Shown piece after piece: positions 54,535 through 63,541 of a DNA stretch of 64,000 bases (its first letter is position 1; each line of letters opens with the position of its first letter). The DNA is from an uncultured archaeon (GTDB taxonomy: Archaea > Thermoplasmatota > Thermoplasmata > Thermoplasmatales > Thermoplasmataceae). The notes beneath the pieces are model-generated. The model had not been told where the DNA came from, made no database searches, and was given only the letters and a program-made list of their open reading frames with translations. The translations under genes were made by a program, and so were the position numbers. Location of the stretch: contig CP009479.1 of NCBI GenBank assembly GCA_000965745.1, positions 1,436,457-1,500,456 on the forward strand. Direction: 5' to 3'.

Positions 54535-55221
54535 ATGTTGCCAGCCGAAAACCATGGCATGCCGAAGGCCGCATTATCCTGGAGCTCCGGCAAGGATTCT
54601 GCCTTTGCACTTTACCGGGTACTCCAGAGCGGGAAATACGACATAGTCACACTGCTGACCACTGTCACGACGTCCTACGACAGAGTTTCCATTCATGGCG
54701 TCAGAGAAGAATTGCTTGCTATGCAGGCTGAAAATACAGGCCTGCCTGTGATGAAGGTCGAGATACCTCCGAAGAGCAGTAATGCCGATTATGAAAGAGC
54801 AATGGCAGAAGCGGTGCAAAAGCTGAATCATATGGGTGTTGAATACATTATATTCGGCGATATTTTTCTTGAAGATGTCAAGAGGTACCGCGAGGACAGA
54901 ATGGCTGGGACCGGGATAACGCCAGTATTTCCTAACTGGGGTGAAGACACCGGGAAGATGGCAAGAGACATAGTCAATGCGGGAATTGGAGCCCGCATAG
55001 TTTGCCTTGACCCAAAGAAGCTTGACAGAAGATTTGGAGGGGCTGAATTCGATCTGGAATTTCTCGGGTCTCTCCCACCCGACGTTGATCCATGTGGGGA
55101 GAGGGGCGAATTCCATACATTTGTATACAGGGCGCCCTTCTTTGCAAAATCACTGGGTGTGAAGACAGGCGAGATTGTGGAACGCGATGGATTTTTATTC
55201 ACAGACCTGTATATTCCATAA
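54535..55221 (+). CDS. Diphthine-ammonia ligase-like ATP pyrophosphatase (Dph6 family)
   Basis: A 228-residue protein with the PP-loop SSGKDS at residues 17-22 (ALSWSSGKDSAFALYRVL), GDIFLEDVKRYRE, and the family C-terminus VDPCGERGEFHTFVY. Dph6 amidates diphthine on elongation factor 2 using ATP and ammonia; homologues such as MJ0570 have this same fold. Other PP-loop amidations are possible. The gene stands alone between a dehydrogenase and tRNA-Pro. Confidence 0.85.
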   Translation: MLPAENHGMPKAALSWSSGKDSAFALYRVLQSGKYDIVTLLTTVTTSYDRVSIHGVREELLAMQAENTGLPVMKVEIPPKSSNADYERAMAEAVQKLNHMGVEYIIFGDIFLEDVKRYREDRMAGTGITPVFPNWGEDTGKMARDIVNAGIGARIVCLDPKKLDRRFGGAEFDLEFLGSLPPDVDPCGERGEFHTFVYRAPFFAKSLGVKTGEIVERDGFLFTDLYIP

Positions 55222-55436
55222 GCTCTTCATTGAGGCCTTTAAGAAATAGGTTCCATGCCATTGTCTCCAACCTAAGGAGGTTTCATCATGCCCAATTTAC
55301 ATAGGACCGGGAACAAGTGAACGTTCATGATCGTTTAAGAGCGCCACAATAAGCGATACTGAAAGGAAACCAGAAACTTTGCGATGAGATCTTGGGCGCT
55401 TTCTCCAGATACAAGGCATTTGCTTATAATTGTCAA

Positions 55437-55509
55437 TGGGTCTGCCCGGATTTGGACCGGAGTCTCCAACTCCCGAAGCTGGAAGGATACCAGGCTACCC
55501 CACAGACCC
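55437..55509 (-). tRNA. tRNA-Pro(CGG)
   Basis: Minus-strand cloverleaf of 73 bases: acceptor GGGTCTG/CAGACCC with discriminator A, D-stem GGGT/ATCC, anticodon stem CCAGC/GTTGG with loop TTCGGGA giving anticodon CGG, and T-loop TCCAAAT. No intron, and normal T33. Confidence 0.95.
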
Positions 55510-55576
55510 AATTGACCGGATAATGTTCTCTATGCTTTTAAAGTTAACATTGACGACTCACAGGGCAACGGCTCAC

Positions 55577-56095
55577 TCAAAACGAGGTATATATACTGGC
55601 ATTAGGGGTGAATGTGTGCGCACTCATGTTCAAATCGCTCGAGGAGTTGAACTCAAACAACATTATAGTTGATTGATGCGCAAGTATTCTCAGCGTATGG
55701 CTTGTCTGGACAAATCTGGAATCAAGGTTGTAGGTTGTATTTTTGCCGTTGGCTGATACCGTCACTGCACCCATGTAGAGTTTTACTGCATTGTAATCCC
55801 CCGCTTTCATTGTAAATGCCCCCAGGTCCTGGGAGTGAGTGGCGTTCACATCAATATTCACTGTCTGATTGTTCAGGGAATGAGTTTCCCAGCTGGATTG
55901 ATTATCCTTTATGGCGACCTTGGTGAATGTTATGTATATTCCGGAGATGTTTGCGTTTGATGAATCTGCAACTGTAACGTTTAAATCCCCTTTCTGCACC
56001 TTATTTCCGAGCGCTGATGTATAGTATGTTATTCCAATCCCTGCAAGAATTATTACCGCGACAGTTATGCCTCCAATGATCTTCTTGCCTTTCAC
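55577..56095 (-). CDS. DUF4382 membrane-anchored protein
   Basis: A 172-residue protein. An N-terminal TM anchor (KIIGGITVAVIILAGIGITYYT) is followed by an extracytoplasmic beta-rich DUF4382-like domain, e.g. GDLNVTVADSSNANISGIYITFTKVAI and AGDYNAVKLYMG. There are several NxS/T sequons. Role unknown; it may be part of the envelope. Confidence 0.75.
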   Translation of the reverse strand: MKGKKIIGGITVAVIILAGIGITYYTSALGNKVQKGDLNVTVADSSNANISGIYITFTKVAIKDNQSSWETHSLNNQTVNIDVNATHSQDLGAFTMKAGDYNAVKLYMGAVTVSANGKNTTYNLDSRFVQTSHTLRILAHQSTIMLFEFNSSSDLNMSAHTFTPNASIYTSF

Positions 56096-56169
56096 ATTCA
56101 GTAATTACCATATTTTTTAAACGTTTTCGGGCGGGAAATCTTATAGTATAAAAATGGGCTGAAAAAACA

Positions 56170-56988
56170 TTATTCTATTTCCTTTCCATCCACTGTCATT
56201 CCGTCTAACCGTTCAGTATAGAAGCAGAAATATCCCTTTATCTTCCGGGATTCACCAAACGGTTCAAGGTAGCTCCAGGCCATGTTCTTGAAGGTCTCAC
56301 CTTCAATTCTGATATCCCAGTATGAGGCCTTTCCCTTGTATGGGCATCTTGTCTCATGGCGGGAAGGAACGAGAAACTCCATTTCAACATCCTTTGGCGG
56401 GACATAATACCGGGCAGGAAGGCCTGTCTCAAAAAGCATCATAGGCCGGCTTGATTCTGCAATCTTTACACCCTTCATCCGGATCTCTACTTTTCTGCTG
56501 CTTTCAAGAACATCAATTCTAGTATACGGGTCTCTGGGGTGTACCATCACGTTTTCTTCCTCTTCCATCCACCTGTCTACAGACGTCCAGTCAAGAATAA
56601 CTCTGTCGTGCAAACCCTGCATCCCTTCGGGAGTTTCACGGTATAGTTTCGCGAGTCCAGCTATAACTCTGCCATTCTCTTTCATGCTGTAGCTCGCATA
56701 CTTTCCAAGTTCATCACTGCCTTCGCCATCCTTTTCCATGGCAGAAAGTCTGACATCCATGGAAGGAAAGGAGTAGATTACGGGTTTCCCCGGGATTCTG
56801 AGTATTAGAACATTGACTGAATCTGCCAATACACCTTCTTTCATGAACGCCCTGACTCTTTTTTCCGTAGGCACTGCAAGTACAGTATTGCCATCAACCC
56901 TGAAAGTGAAATCATTTCCCGGGAACTTTGGAGTATGCATACACATGGATAACACTATTCCATTAAACAAATTGTTTGGTACGCCCAT
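56170..56988 (-). CDS. DUF427-domain protein
   Basis: A protein of about 272 residues. The C-terminal portion has the DUF427 pattern: RIDVLESSRKVEIRMKG, LFETGLPARYYVP, then CPYKGKASYWDIR and AWSYLEP. The N-terminal half (FRVDGNTVLAVPTEKRVRAF) is less familiar. The ATG at 56988 was chosen over the TTG frame start at 57021. Members are soluble and of unknown reaction. Confidence 0.8.
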   Translation of the reverse strand: MGVPNNLFNGIVLSMCMHTPKFPGNDFTFRVDGNTVLAVPTEKRVRAFMKEGVLADSVNVLILRIPGKPVIYSFPSMDVRLSAMEKDGEGSDELGKYASYSMKENGRVIAGLAKLYRETPEGMQGLHDRVILDWTSVDRWMEEEENVMVHPRDPYTRIDVLESSRKVEIRMKGVKIAESSRPMMLFETGLPARYYVPPKDVEMEFLVPSRHETRCPYKGKASYWDIRIEGETFKNMAWSYLEPFGESRKIKGYFCFYTERLDGMTVDGKEIE

Positions 56989-57117
56989 TTCCTTGTTGCC
57001 CAAAGTTATGCAGCAATTCAATCAGAATCTAATGGCTGCCTGATTTGCAAGGTAAAATGGGTGAGGAGTAAACGTTAGGCAACATATTTTTATATGGATG
57101 AAATATAAAAAGAAATA

Positions 57118-57891
57118 ATGGTAAACAGATGCCCTGAATGTGGCTATCAAAATGAAAGTTATATCAAGAAATGTGCCAAATGCGGCACATCCATGGAACA
57201 TGTTCTCCAGGATCAGAAGAGGAGCATGATGGACATACGTGTTTTTTCAATCATCTACCTGATCACTGCTGCAATCGGCACTGGCGACTTCATTTACAGA
57301 TACACCGTCGGAGGCCAGTTTACCTTCGGTTATTTCTCAAATATACCCAACGTTAACCCCGGGCAGGTTCAATCCGCTTTTGCCCCTTACCTCTACATAT
57401 TTGAGATACTGGGCGCTATTTCTGCTATTGTTACTCTAGTATCGATCTTTTTCCTCAGGAGCGGGTTTAAAACTCTCTTTAAGCATGACAAGGAATTCGG
57501 GACACCAGTTACTGGAACTACACTCATATTTGCAGGCCTTATAATAGTGGTAGTAGGCGTCTTTGTACTGGTAGCACTTCTCCTCACAATGCTCCCCGGC
57601 CTTCTGCAGAACCCGCCTGTTTTCTCCTTAAGCAACATAGCTGCTATCGGCGGCGTGGGAATAATTGTGGCCATTGGTGCGATACTTCTCCTCGTCGGTC
57701 TGATCATGGGCATCCTGATAGGCCTGCACAGGCTTGCGGTCAAGTTCGAAGACGGCATGTTTGAAGCAGCATGGATACTGTACATAATCGCCTTCTTCTT
57801 CTCCCCAATAGGCCTTATAGCAGCATATCTTTCGCTCGAGGGAACAAATCACACAATGAAGAGGCTTGATGAAGCGATTTCCCAGGTTTGA
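57118..57891 (+). CDS. Membrane protein with N-terminal zinc ribbon
   Basis: A 257-residue protein. The N-terminus is a zinc ribbon (RCPECGYQNESYIKKCAKCG, C5/C8/C19/C22), followed by five or so TM segments at about 43-63, 88-108, 128-153, 170-195 and 218-240. Such ribbon-plus-membrane proteins are common in archaea and uncharacterised. It overlaps nothing and the nitroreductase gene follows after six bases, so the two may share a transcript. Confidence 0.7.
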   Translation: MVNRCPECGYQNESYIKKCAKCGTSMEHVLQDQKRSMMDIRVFSIIYLITAAIGTGDFIYRYTVGGQFTFGYFSNIPNVNPGQVQSAFAPYLYIFEILGAISAIVTLVSIFFLRSGFKTLFKHDKEFGTPVTGTTLIFAGLIIVVVGVFVLVALLLTMLPGLLQNPPVFSLSNIAAIGGVGIIVAIGAILLLVGLIMGILIGLHRLAVKFEDGMFEAAWILYIIAFFFSPIGLIAAYLSLEGTNHTMKRLDEAISQV

Positions 57892-57897
57892 TGGTAT

Positions 57898-58410
57898 ATG
57901 CAGTTTGATGAACTCTTGGATCGTAGAAGGTCAACACGGGCCTTCAGCAGGGACAGCATAAGCGAAGACCAGGTCAGGTCTATTCTTGAAGCTGCAAATA
58001 AGGCCCCCTCTGCAGGCAACCTCCAGGCCTACGGGATATTTGCGGTATCTGACCACGATAAACTCACAGACCTTGTGGCAGCAGCTAAGGGCCAGGAGTT
58101 CATTGCTGAGGCACCAATATGCTTCGTGTTCTGTGCTGATCCTGAAAGGTCCGAATCAGAATACGGGAAAAGGGGACGGGACCTCTATTCCATCCAGGAC
58201 GCAACAATAGCCGCTACTTTTGCAATCCTCAAGGCGGTTGACCTGGGCTTGGCCTCGGTCTGGGTAGGCTCCTTTGACGAAGAAAGAGTGTCGAACATAA
58301 TCGGGGCCTACAAATTACGACCTGTGGCAATCATTCCGGTAGGGCATGGAGCTGAGAATCCGGAGGCAAAACCAAGAAGAAAGCTAAGCAGTCTCGTGCA
58401 TGAAATGTGA
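57898..58410 (+). CDS. Nitroreductase-family flavoprotein
   Basis: A 170-residue FMN protein: the FMN-binding DRRRSTRAFSRDSIS start, APSAGNLQAYGIF near residue 35, and DLGLASVWVGSFDEERV in the second half. The C-terminal VAIIPVGHGAENPEAKPR fits. Family members reduce nitro groups, quinones or similar acceptors with NAD(P)H; substrate unknown. Confidence 0.9.
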   Translation: MQFDELLDRRRSTRAFSRDSISEDQVRSILEAANKAPSAGNLQAYGIFAVSDHDKLTDLVAAAKGQEFIAEAPICFVFCADPERSESEYGKRGRDLYSIQDATIAATFAILKAVDLGLASVWVGSFDEERVSNIIGAYKLRPVAIIPVGHGAENPEAKPRRKLSSLVHEM

Positions 58411-58565
58411 AGCAAATGCTGCGATACGAATATCAAGGGAAAAGATCCTGAATCTCGGGAAGAATGAGTGAAAAAAAACTAGGTATCAGCCCCTATATTA
58501 ATTTTCCACTTTTATCCATTACATATTAGGTGGATTATTTTTAATTTTCAACCAGCTAAATATTT

Positions 58566-58570
58566 GGTGA
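58566..58570 (+). promoter_or_regulatory. GGTGA ribosome site of 30-residue peptide gene
   Basis: GGTGA at 58566-58570 lies six bases before ATG 58577, a placement like the best ribosome sites in this window; a weak TATA (aaatatttg) is close upstream. Confidence 0.45.
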
Positions 58571-58576
58571 GAGAAA

Positions 58577-58669
58577 ATGAATATATTCATGTCAAGAAGA
58601 ATGATGCTGATGTTCTTGATGGCGATCACTGCTTCTTTCCTGCTATACACGCTGTCAGAGGGCCTCTAA
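58577..58669 (+). CDS. 30-residue single-TM peptide
   Basis: A 30-residue frame with a basic-Met-rich start (MNIFMSRRMMLMFLM) and a hydrophobic stretch of about 17 residues, ending SEGL. It looks like a single-pass membrane microprotein. The support is the ribosome site GGTGA at 58566-58570; coding cannot be confirmed from sequence. It lies between the nitroreductase and a minus-strand membrane protein. Confidence 0.4.
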   Translation: MNIFMSRRMMLMFLMAITASFLLYTLSEGL

Positions 58670-58856
58670 ACAGAATGAAACCTTGCTGCCGGATGAAACA
58701 TGTTATTGAGGGATGAGAAGGGTTACTTGCAGGTATGCCGGGCGTTTTTTGCATGAAGGCCGTCCAGGATTCAACTCTTTTTTTGTTTTGACGGAGAATA
58801 ATGATTGCGTGCAAAGCTCTCCCGATCAGTAACGTTTGCGATATGGTTCCCGCTTC

Positions 58857-59462
58857 TTAACCAAACTCTCTCAGCCCAAAAATCCTTGTTATTGCGTATG
58901 AGAGCAGAACAGTCCCGGCTATTGTCATTGCCAGGCCGCCTCCGCCTATGTATCTTGAAGTGTGTTGAACCAGGGTTATGTTGTATGCCGCAACAATGTT
59001 GACATCAAACTTCCCGTTGTTGGAAGTCATGTTAAGTGAATAGACCTGCCCCTGGAGATTTGGTGTCGGTTCGATGTGTACCACCGTATTGTTGCTTGCA
59101 TTGCCCTCTCTCATGAAAGTGTACTGTGTGATCAGCTTTCCGCTGCTGTCTATATGGTAATACTTGTACAGTTCGTAATGCACTGATGAATTTGAAGGCA
59201 TTATGAAGGTTACATTCTCCGAAACGTTGTAGGGCTGATTGAACAATAATGATGAAACGCTCTGGTTATCAACAGTCTTGTCTATTGTAGTCACGTTTGG
59301 AGTTCTGATGACATCCGTATAACTATAGGACACCTCAATCATGATGAGGCCCACTGCCATGAGTGTCAACGCTACCAGTACAAATTTATTTGTCAGCACT
59401 CTCTTCGTTAGCTGTACTCTGGTCTCTTTTCTCTCACGCCTTACTATCCTTGGTCTGGGCAA
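58857..59462 (-). CDS. Membrane protein with two TM segments and exposed beta domain
   Basis: A 201-residue protein with a basic N-terminus, TM1 at about 28-45, a Ser/Asn-rich extracellular region with several NxS/T sequons (about 50-170), and TM2 at about 172-192. The start is TTG 59462, preceded by a GGAAT element; no ATG is available before TM1. Function unknown. Confidence 0.55.
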   Translation of the reverse strand: MPRPRIVRRERKETRVQLTKRVLTNKFVLVALTLMAVGLIMIEVSYSYTDVIRTPNVTTIDKTVDNQSVSSLLFNQPYNVSENVTFIMPSNSSVHYELYKYYHIDSSGKLITQYTFMREGNASNNTVVHIEPTPNLQGQVYSLNMTSNNGKFDVNIVAAYNITLVQHTSRYIGGGGLAMTIAGTVLLSYAITRIFGLREFG

Positions 59463-59473
59463 CTATTCCAGAT

Positions 59474-59650
59474 ATGCCTGAAGATAATAACACTTGCTTG
59501 AGACACATGTTCACAGAAACCTTGTGGCGCCTGTACAAATCAACCAGGACCGCCGGAATATCCGCAATAGAAGAAAAAGAGCATCAGGCCCTGAAGAGGC
59601 TTTTGTTTCTGTATTTTCGGACAAAAATGTATGAAAAATATTTTGAGTAA
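59474..59650 (+). CDS. Possible 58-residue protein
   Basis: A short frame beginning MPEDNNTCLRHMF, with a helix-forming, charged C-terminus (ALKRLLFLYFRTKMYEKYFE). Composition looks protein-like, but no ribosome site or promoter is clear, and it starts only 12 bases from a divergent gene start. Could be chance. Confidence 0.3.
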   Translation: MPEDNNTCLRHMFTETLWRLYKSTRTAGISAIEEKEHQALKRLLFLYFRTKMYEKYFE

Positions 59651-59686
59651 TTCATGTCTGCTCCTGAATTACTTTGATTTGTGGAT

Positions 59687-60277
59687 TTAAGCCGGCAATG
59701 TCGGATTCTTTGCAGTCTCTTTTTCCCTTATGGAGAAGAACGCTACTGCAAACAGAATTTCAGCTACCAGTATCAGGATGAATCCTATGGCAATGACAGC
59801 CGTGATCGCCCCAATAAGGTATATCAAGGCTGCTGTGCCAAACAGCCCAACGTCGAGTTTTGTGGCAATGCTGCTGTAACTCTTCCTCAGGAATACCGCT
59901 GAAATGATCAGCATGATCCACACTGCTATCAGGCCAGGTATTATTGCTAGTGCAAATGCAACCCAGTTTCCCTGCTGCAGATTCGGGGGTACGCCAGCAC
60001 TCATTCCGCCAAATCCGCCAACCCCAATGACAGCAAGAAAAGCTCCTATTATTGCAAGGCCGGCAACTACAACTGCAACAATCGCCAGTATTATTGCAAT
60101 CACCATGTTATTGAAGATGTCTCTGTCCTCGACGATCACGGAAATGGACCTTATCGCTATAAGCGTGAGTATAAACCCTACTATTCCAAGTAGCCACCCA
60201 ACACTGGGCACAGGGGTCAATAAAACCAGGACAGAACCAATCCCGCCCATGGCTTTAGCTTCTGATAATGACGCCAT
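59687..60277 (-). CDS. DUF996 membrane protein
   Basis: A 196-residue protein with the DUF996 start (SLSEAKAMGGIGSVLVLLTPVPSVGWLL) and about five TM segments, e.g. MVIAIILAIVAVVVAGLAIIGAF. A GGAGTTGAT ribosome site lies about ten bases before ATG 60277. The family is widespread in archaea and uncharacterised. Confidence 0.8.
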   Translation of the reverse strand: MASLSEAKAMGGIGSVLVLLTPVPSVGWLLGIVGFILTLIAIRSISVIVEDRDIFNNMVIAIILAIVAVVVAGLAIIGAFLAVIGVGGFGGMSAGVPPNLQQGNWVAFALAIIPGLIAVWIMLIISAVFLRKSYSSIATKLDVGLFGTAALIYLIGAITAVIAIGFILILVAEILFAVAFFSIREKETAKNPTLPA

Positions 60278-60554
60278 TATTGATCAACTCCTGTATTATT
60301 TACAGCCACTCCTAAAATAAGGACTTGCCCTTACGTATAAGGGACATCTGATAATGGCATGACTCAGTTCTTTTTAGATTTCAGATGCACTTGTTCATGG
60401 GTTAAATCATACATGAACGACAACCATTCTCTGTTGACACTTTAGAAATTAGCTTTGGGAAACACTCTTCGATTAGGTGTTACTGGTGAGGTATACTGTT
60501 GAATACACTTAGATTTGATTATTATAATGGGGCATTCAAAGGTGGCGATACCTC
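60278..60554. other. Gap with short perfect hairpin
   Basis: A gap of 277 bases. A 6-bp stem with loop CGTA (ccctta...taaggg, 60328-60343) is present. A TATA-like attattataa (60519-60528) and a GGTGGCGAT element precede the next gene. No ORF was recognised. Confidence 0.3.
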
Positions 60555-60806
60555 ATGAAATATGAAATAATATATGAGGAAAATTCTCCTGACATTCCCG
60601 ATGAAGAGAGGATAGCGTACGAGATAAAAGGTCATCCGGGAAGCTTCAATTATCTGCAGTTTGAACATGATCAGATATACACAAAGGAAGAGCAGGAGAA
60701 TAAGGCAGAAGAAATGAAGAAACTCGCACATGGCGCAGTGGCCGGATCAATTATATGTGCTTTCCTTACGATTGCCGCTGCGTTGTACGGGTTAGGCACG
60801 ATATGA
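60555..60806 (+). CDS. Small membrane-tethered protein
   Basis: An 83-residue protein with an acidic soluble N-terminal part (residues 1-55, EENSPDIPDEER) and a C-terminal TM (AVAGSIICAFLTIAAALYGLG). A GGTGGCGAT ribosome-site-like element ends about five bases before ATG 60555. No family recognised. Confidence 0.55.
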   Translation: MKYEIIYEENSPDIPDEERIAYEIKGHPGSFNYLQFEHDQIYTKEEQENKAEEMKKLAHGAVAGSIICAFLTIAAALYGLGTI

Positions 60807-61017
60807 ATGAAACAGCGTTAATCCCAAGAAATTCAAAAGAGAGTGCCAGCCATTCTCTACAAATTAATCTAAAAATTACCTTTACACGTAGAGCGTTGAC
60901 TGATATCAGATTCATTATTACGTTGTGATTGTTCCATTCTGCATGCCAGAATGGCAGCATGGCACTATGACGAACCCAAAAACGTTTAAGTTGCCGCGGC
61001 AATAAGATTGGGTTCAC

Positions 61018-61413
61018 ATGGACGATAAGCTCATAATCAAAATGTACACGGAAATATTCCTCACCTCAATCCGCTCTAGCGCTGTCAGTTGGGATAATTC
61101 CCTGATCCTCATGGGTGACATGACGAGGTCATGGGAGAGGTTAAACCCGGGGATTGCTGCAGGAAGGGAGGAAGTGGCTGTAATTGAGGAGATGTGCGGT
61201 AATGCCAGAGAAATCTGCAAGAAAGTTTTCGACAGATCCGTGGAATACATGCAGTACTATACAACACCTAGGGAGCCTTCATCCTATCTCCCAATGATAG
61301 AGGAGATGAGGGATTTGAACGAGGAAATGATCGAAGCAGGCAGCAAGGTCCGGGATCGGTACCAAAAACTTTCCGTTGCCTTTTTTAACACCGATTTCAG
61401 GCCCGAGGTGTAG
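61018..61413 (+). CDS. Helical hypothetical protein
   Basis: A 131-residue protein, mostly predicted amphipathic helix, with acidic and basic residues (MTRSWERLNPGIAAGREEVAVIEEM, YLPMIEEMRDLNEEMIEAGSKV). No known family or motif; it may be a small four-helix bundle. The upstream gtttaag at about 60984 is a weak TATA. The downstream gap to 61567 holds nothing notable. Confidence 0.55.
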   Translation: MDDKLIIKMYTEIFLTSIRSSAVSWDNSLILMGDMTRSWERLNPGIAAGREEVAVIEEMCGNAREICKKVFDRSVEYMQYYTTPREPSSYLPMIEEMRDLNEEMIEAGSKVRDRYQKLSVAFFNTDFRPEV

Positions 61414-61566
61414 CCAGATCTGCACCAAAGAAATTCAAAGCATCTTTTCCACCGCATGTATTTATTACTGAACACTTGAAGCATAACCCGAATCGAAAAA
61501 AAAAACATCGGCGTCTTTCTACCATTATGGTACCTTCAATCGGATAATCTATCAAACAAAAGACGC

Positions 61567-61782
61567 TTGGTTCGCAATGATTGCATTATTAAAACGCGTA
61601 ATGGGTGGTTGATCTTGGTTGTAGATAAAAGTGGACCGGATGGGATTTGCTTTGGCGCCGCTCTCAACGGCAACAAGCAGAAGGTCATAAGCCTTAATGA
61701 AGCAGAATCTTTCATTGAAAATGGCCGGGAATATGTAGGAACGCTTCCTGGTGAGAAGGCCATAATCAAGCCGCCAGGATGA
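61567..61782 (+). CDS. Small beta-rich hypothetical protein
   Basis: A 71-residue frame beginning at TTG 61567; TTG 61615 with a GGTGG element six bases upstream is another possible start. The residues (GWLILVVDKSGPDGICFGAAL, VISLNEAESFIENG, EKAIIKPPG) suggest an all-beta domain. No family recognised. The start and even coding status are uncertain. Confidence 0.4.
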   Translation: MVRNDCIIKTRNGWLILVVDKSGPDGICFGAALNGNKQKVISLNEAESFIENGREYVGTLPGEKAIIKPPG

Positions 61783-61851
61783 ATGCACACAAGACTGACT
61801 TATTGCCACATACCTAAAGGTTCATACTAAAGAAGTGATTGATCTTAGGCA

Positions 61852-62820
61852 ATGAGCTTGAAAGTCATCGAGATCGAGAACCTGACAAAGATTTTTGGGG
61901 GGAAGCTCATTGCGGTGAACAATGCGAAATTCACAGTCGGGAACGGCACCATCTTCGGCTTTCTGGGCCCGAACGGTGCAGGTAAGACCACCAATATCAG
62001 GCTGCTACTGGGACTGATACGGCCAACGGCGGGGGAAGTCAGGGTCTTCGGGGAGCGAATGACCCCCGGCTCCTCCAAACTCCGCAGGAGGATGGGCTAC
62101 CTTCCCACGAACCCCAGGTTTCCTTCAAAAATGACCCCCATCAAGTACCTTGATTTCGTAGGGAAGCTCTTCAATCTCGGGAAAGAGGAGAGGATGAACC
62201 GACTCTCCAGCCTCCTCCGGTCGGTCGGGCTGCTTGGCGATTCCTCTAGAGAAATCGGCGGGTTCTCCACGGGGATGACGACGCGTCTGGGACTCGCTGC
62301 GGCTCTGATGAACGACCCTGAACTGCTGATCCTCGACGAGCCCACGTCAGGCCTGGACCCGGCCGGAAGGAGGTCCACCCTGGAGATGATAGCAGAGCTT
62401 GGCAAGGAGAAGACGATTTTCGTGTCGTCTCACATCCTGAGCGACATCGACAGGATATGCTCGGACGTTGTCGTGATTAGCGGTGGAAGGAGCATCTTCT
62501 CCGGCTCGATGAAGGACATGAAGAAGCGCACTCGCAGCAACATAATCCGTCTGGAACTGGAAGGGGATCTGATCAAGCTTTGCGAAGCGTTGAATGACGC
62601 GAAATGGGTCGTCAGCTTTGAAACGAGGGGCGGCTACGGCGTGGACATCATGTTCGCCCCCGAGATGCCTATGGCCGACGCGGTCAGAGAGGTGACGAAC
62701 CTCGTTTCGCGGCAGGGCTTGGACTTAATTTCCGTGACCTCCTCGATGTCCAGTATCGAGGACGCCTTTATGGAGCTGCTCCGAGGTGAAGAATCCCGTG
62801 GGTTCCTCAGAGCTGCATAG
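61852..62820 (+). CDS. ABC transporter ATP-binding protein
   Basis: A 322-residue ATPase: Walker A GPNGAGKTT near 43-51, the signature FSTGMTTRLGLA (a departure from LSGGQ), Walker B LLILDEPTSGLDP, and the switch VSSHILSDID. It pairs with the permease at 62786-63541 (35-base overlap). The pair lies in a block of clearly higher GC with CGC/CGG arginine codons, unlike the AGG/AGA elsewhere, so horizontal acquisition is likely. An export role for an unknown substrate is inferred. Confidence 0.93.
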   Translation: MSLKVIEIENLTKIFGGKLIAVNNAKFTVGNGTIFGFLGPNGAGKTTNIRLLLGLIRPTAGEVRVFGERMTPGSSKLRRRMGYLPTNPRFPSKMTPIKYLDFVGKLFNLGKEERMNRLSSLLRSVGLLGDSSREIGGFSTGMTTRLGLAAALMNDPELLILDEPTSGLDPAGRRSTLEMIAELGKEKTIFVSSHILSDIDRICSDVVVISGGRSIFSGSMKDMKKRTRSNIIRLELEGDLIKLCEALNDAKWVVSFETRGGYGVDIMFAPEMPMADAVREVTNLVSRQGLDLISVTSSMSSIEDAFMELLRGEESRGFLRAA

Positions 62821-63541
62821 CTTTGGGGGCACCCTCGCCCCCTTCCTTGCAATCGTGGAGGCGGACCTGAGAAGCCTCTTCAGCAGCAAGATAACTTACG
62901 GATGGCTGCTCGCTGCGGTCTTCATCCAGGTGGTGATTACTCTCGGTTCACGCTCGGCCGGGACGACTTCAAACGTGGTTTCCTCCGGGCTCTCGGACTT
63001 TGTCTACCTCTGGAGTCTGGTGATTATCGGGCTGGCCGCGAGTTCGGTCTCATTGGAGGCGGGAGAGCTTGCAGATTCCATAATGAGCAAGTCGGTCACG
63101 CGCCTCGACTACGTCTGCGCCAAGTTTGCCTCGCGGATTGCGTACACTCTGATCGGCTTTTCTGTGGTCACTGCGGTGCTGGTGGGCCTCGCGCTGAGGC
63201 TGGATGTCAGCGACTACAGCACGGCCGGGCTGGCGTCGTCGATAGTCCTTGTAGCGCTGGCCCTGGTGATGCTGACGGCGCTCGGGGTCGGACTCAGCGT
63301 CGCAATGCCGTCCACCGTCACGGCCATGGTCACCCTTCTGGTCCTATGGTACTCTATGACATTTTTCTTCCCTGTCGTCGGTCTCGGCGTCCTTTCCCCA
63401 GGTACGCTGGTGGGCAACCTGCCGGGGATTATCAAGGGCGAGTGGAGCTGGGAGAACTGGGAGACCTTTGCGGGTTTCGTCGCAATCTCAGGAGTCTCAG
63501 CGGCGCTGTCTTCGGCGTACTTCTACCTCAAGGACATTTGA
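62786..63541 (+). CDS. ABC-2-type permease
   Basis: A 251-residue protein with about six TM segments (e.g. YGWLLAAVFIQVVITLG, FVYLWSLVIIGLAASSV, VLVALALVMLTALGVGLSVA). Its GTG start at 62786 overlaps the ATPase gene by 35 bases, indicating coupled translation. Layout matches ABC-2-type permeases that pair with a single ATPase. Same high-GC composition as its partner. Confidence 0.88.
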   Translation: MKNPVGSSELHSFGGTLAPFLAIVEADLRSLFSSKITYGWLLAAVFIQVVITLGSRSAGTTSNVVSSGLSDFVYLWSLVIIGLAASSVSLEAGELADSIMSKSVTRLDYVCAKFASRIAYTLIGFSVVTAVLVGLALRLDVSDYSTAGLASSIVLVALALVMLTALGVGLSVAMPSTVTAMVTLLVLWYSMTFFFPVVGLGVLSPGTLVGNLPGIIKGEWSWENWETFAGFVAISGVSAALSSAYFYLKDI

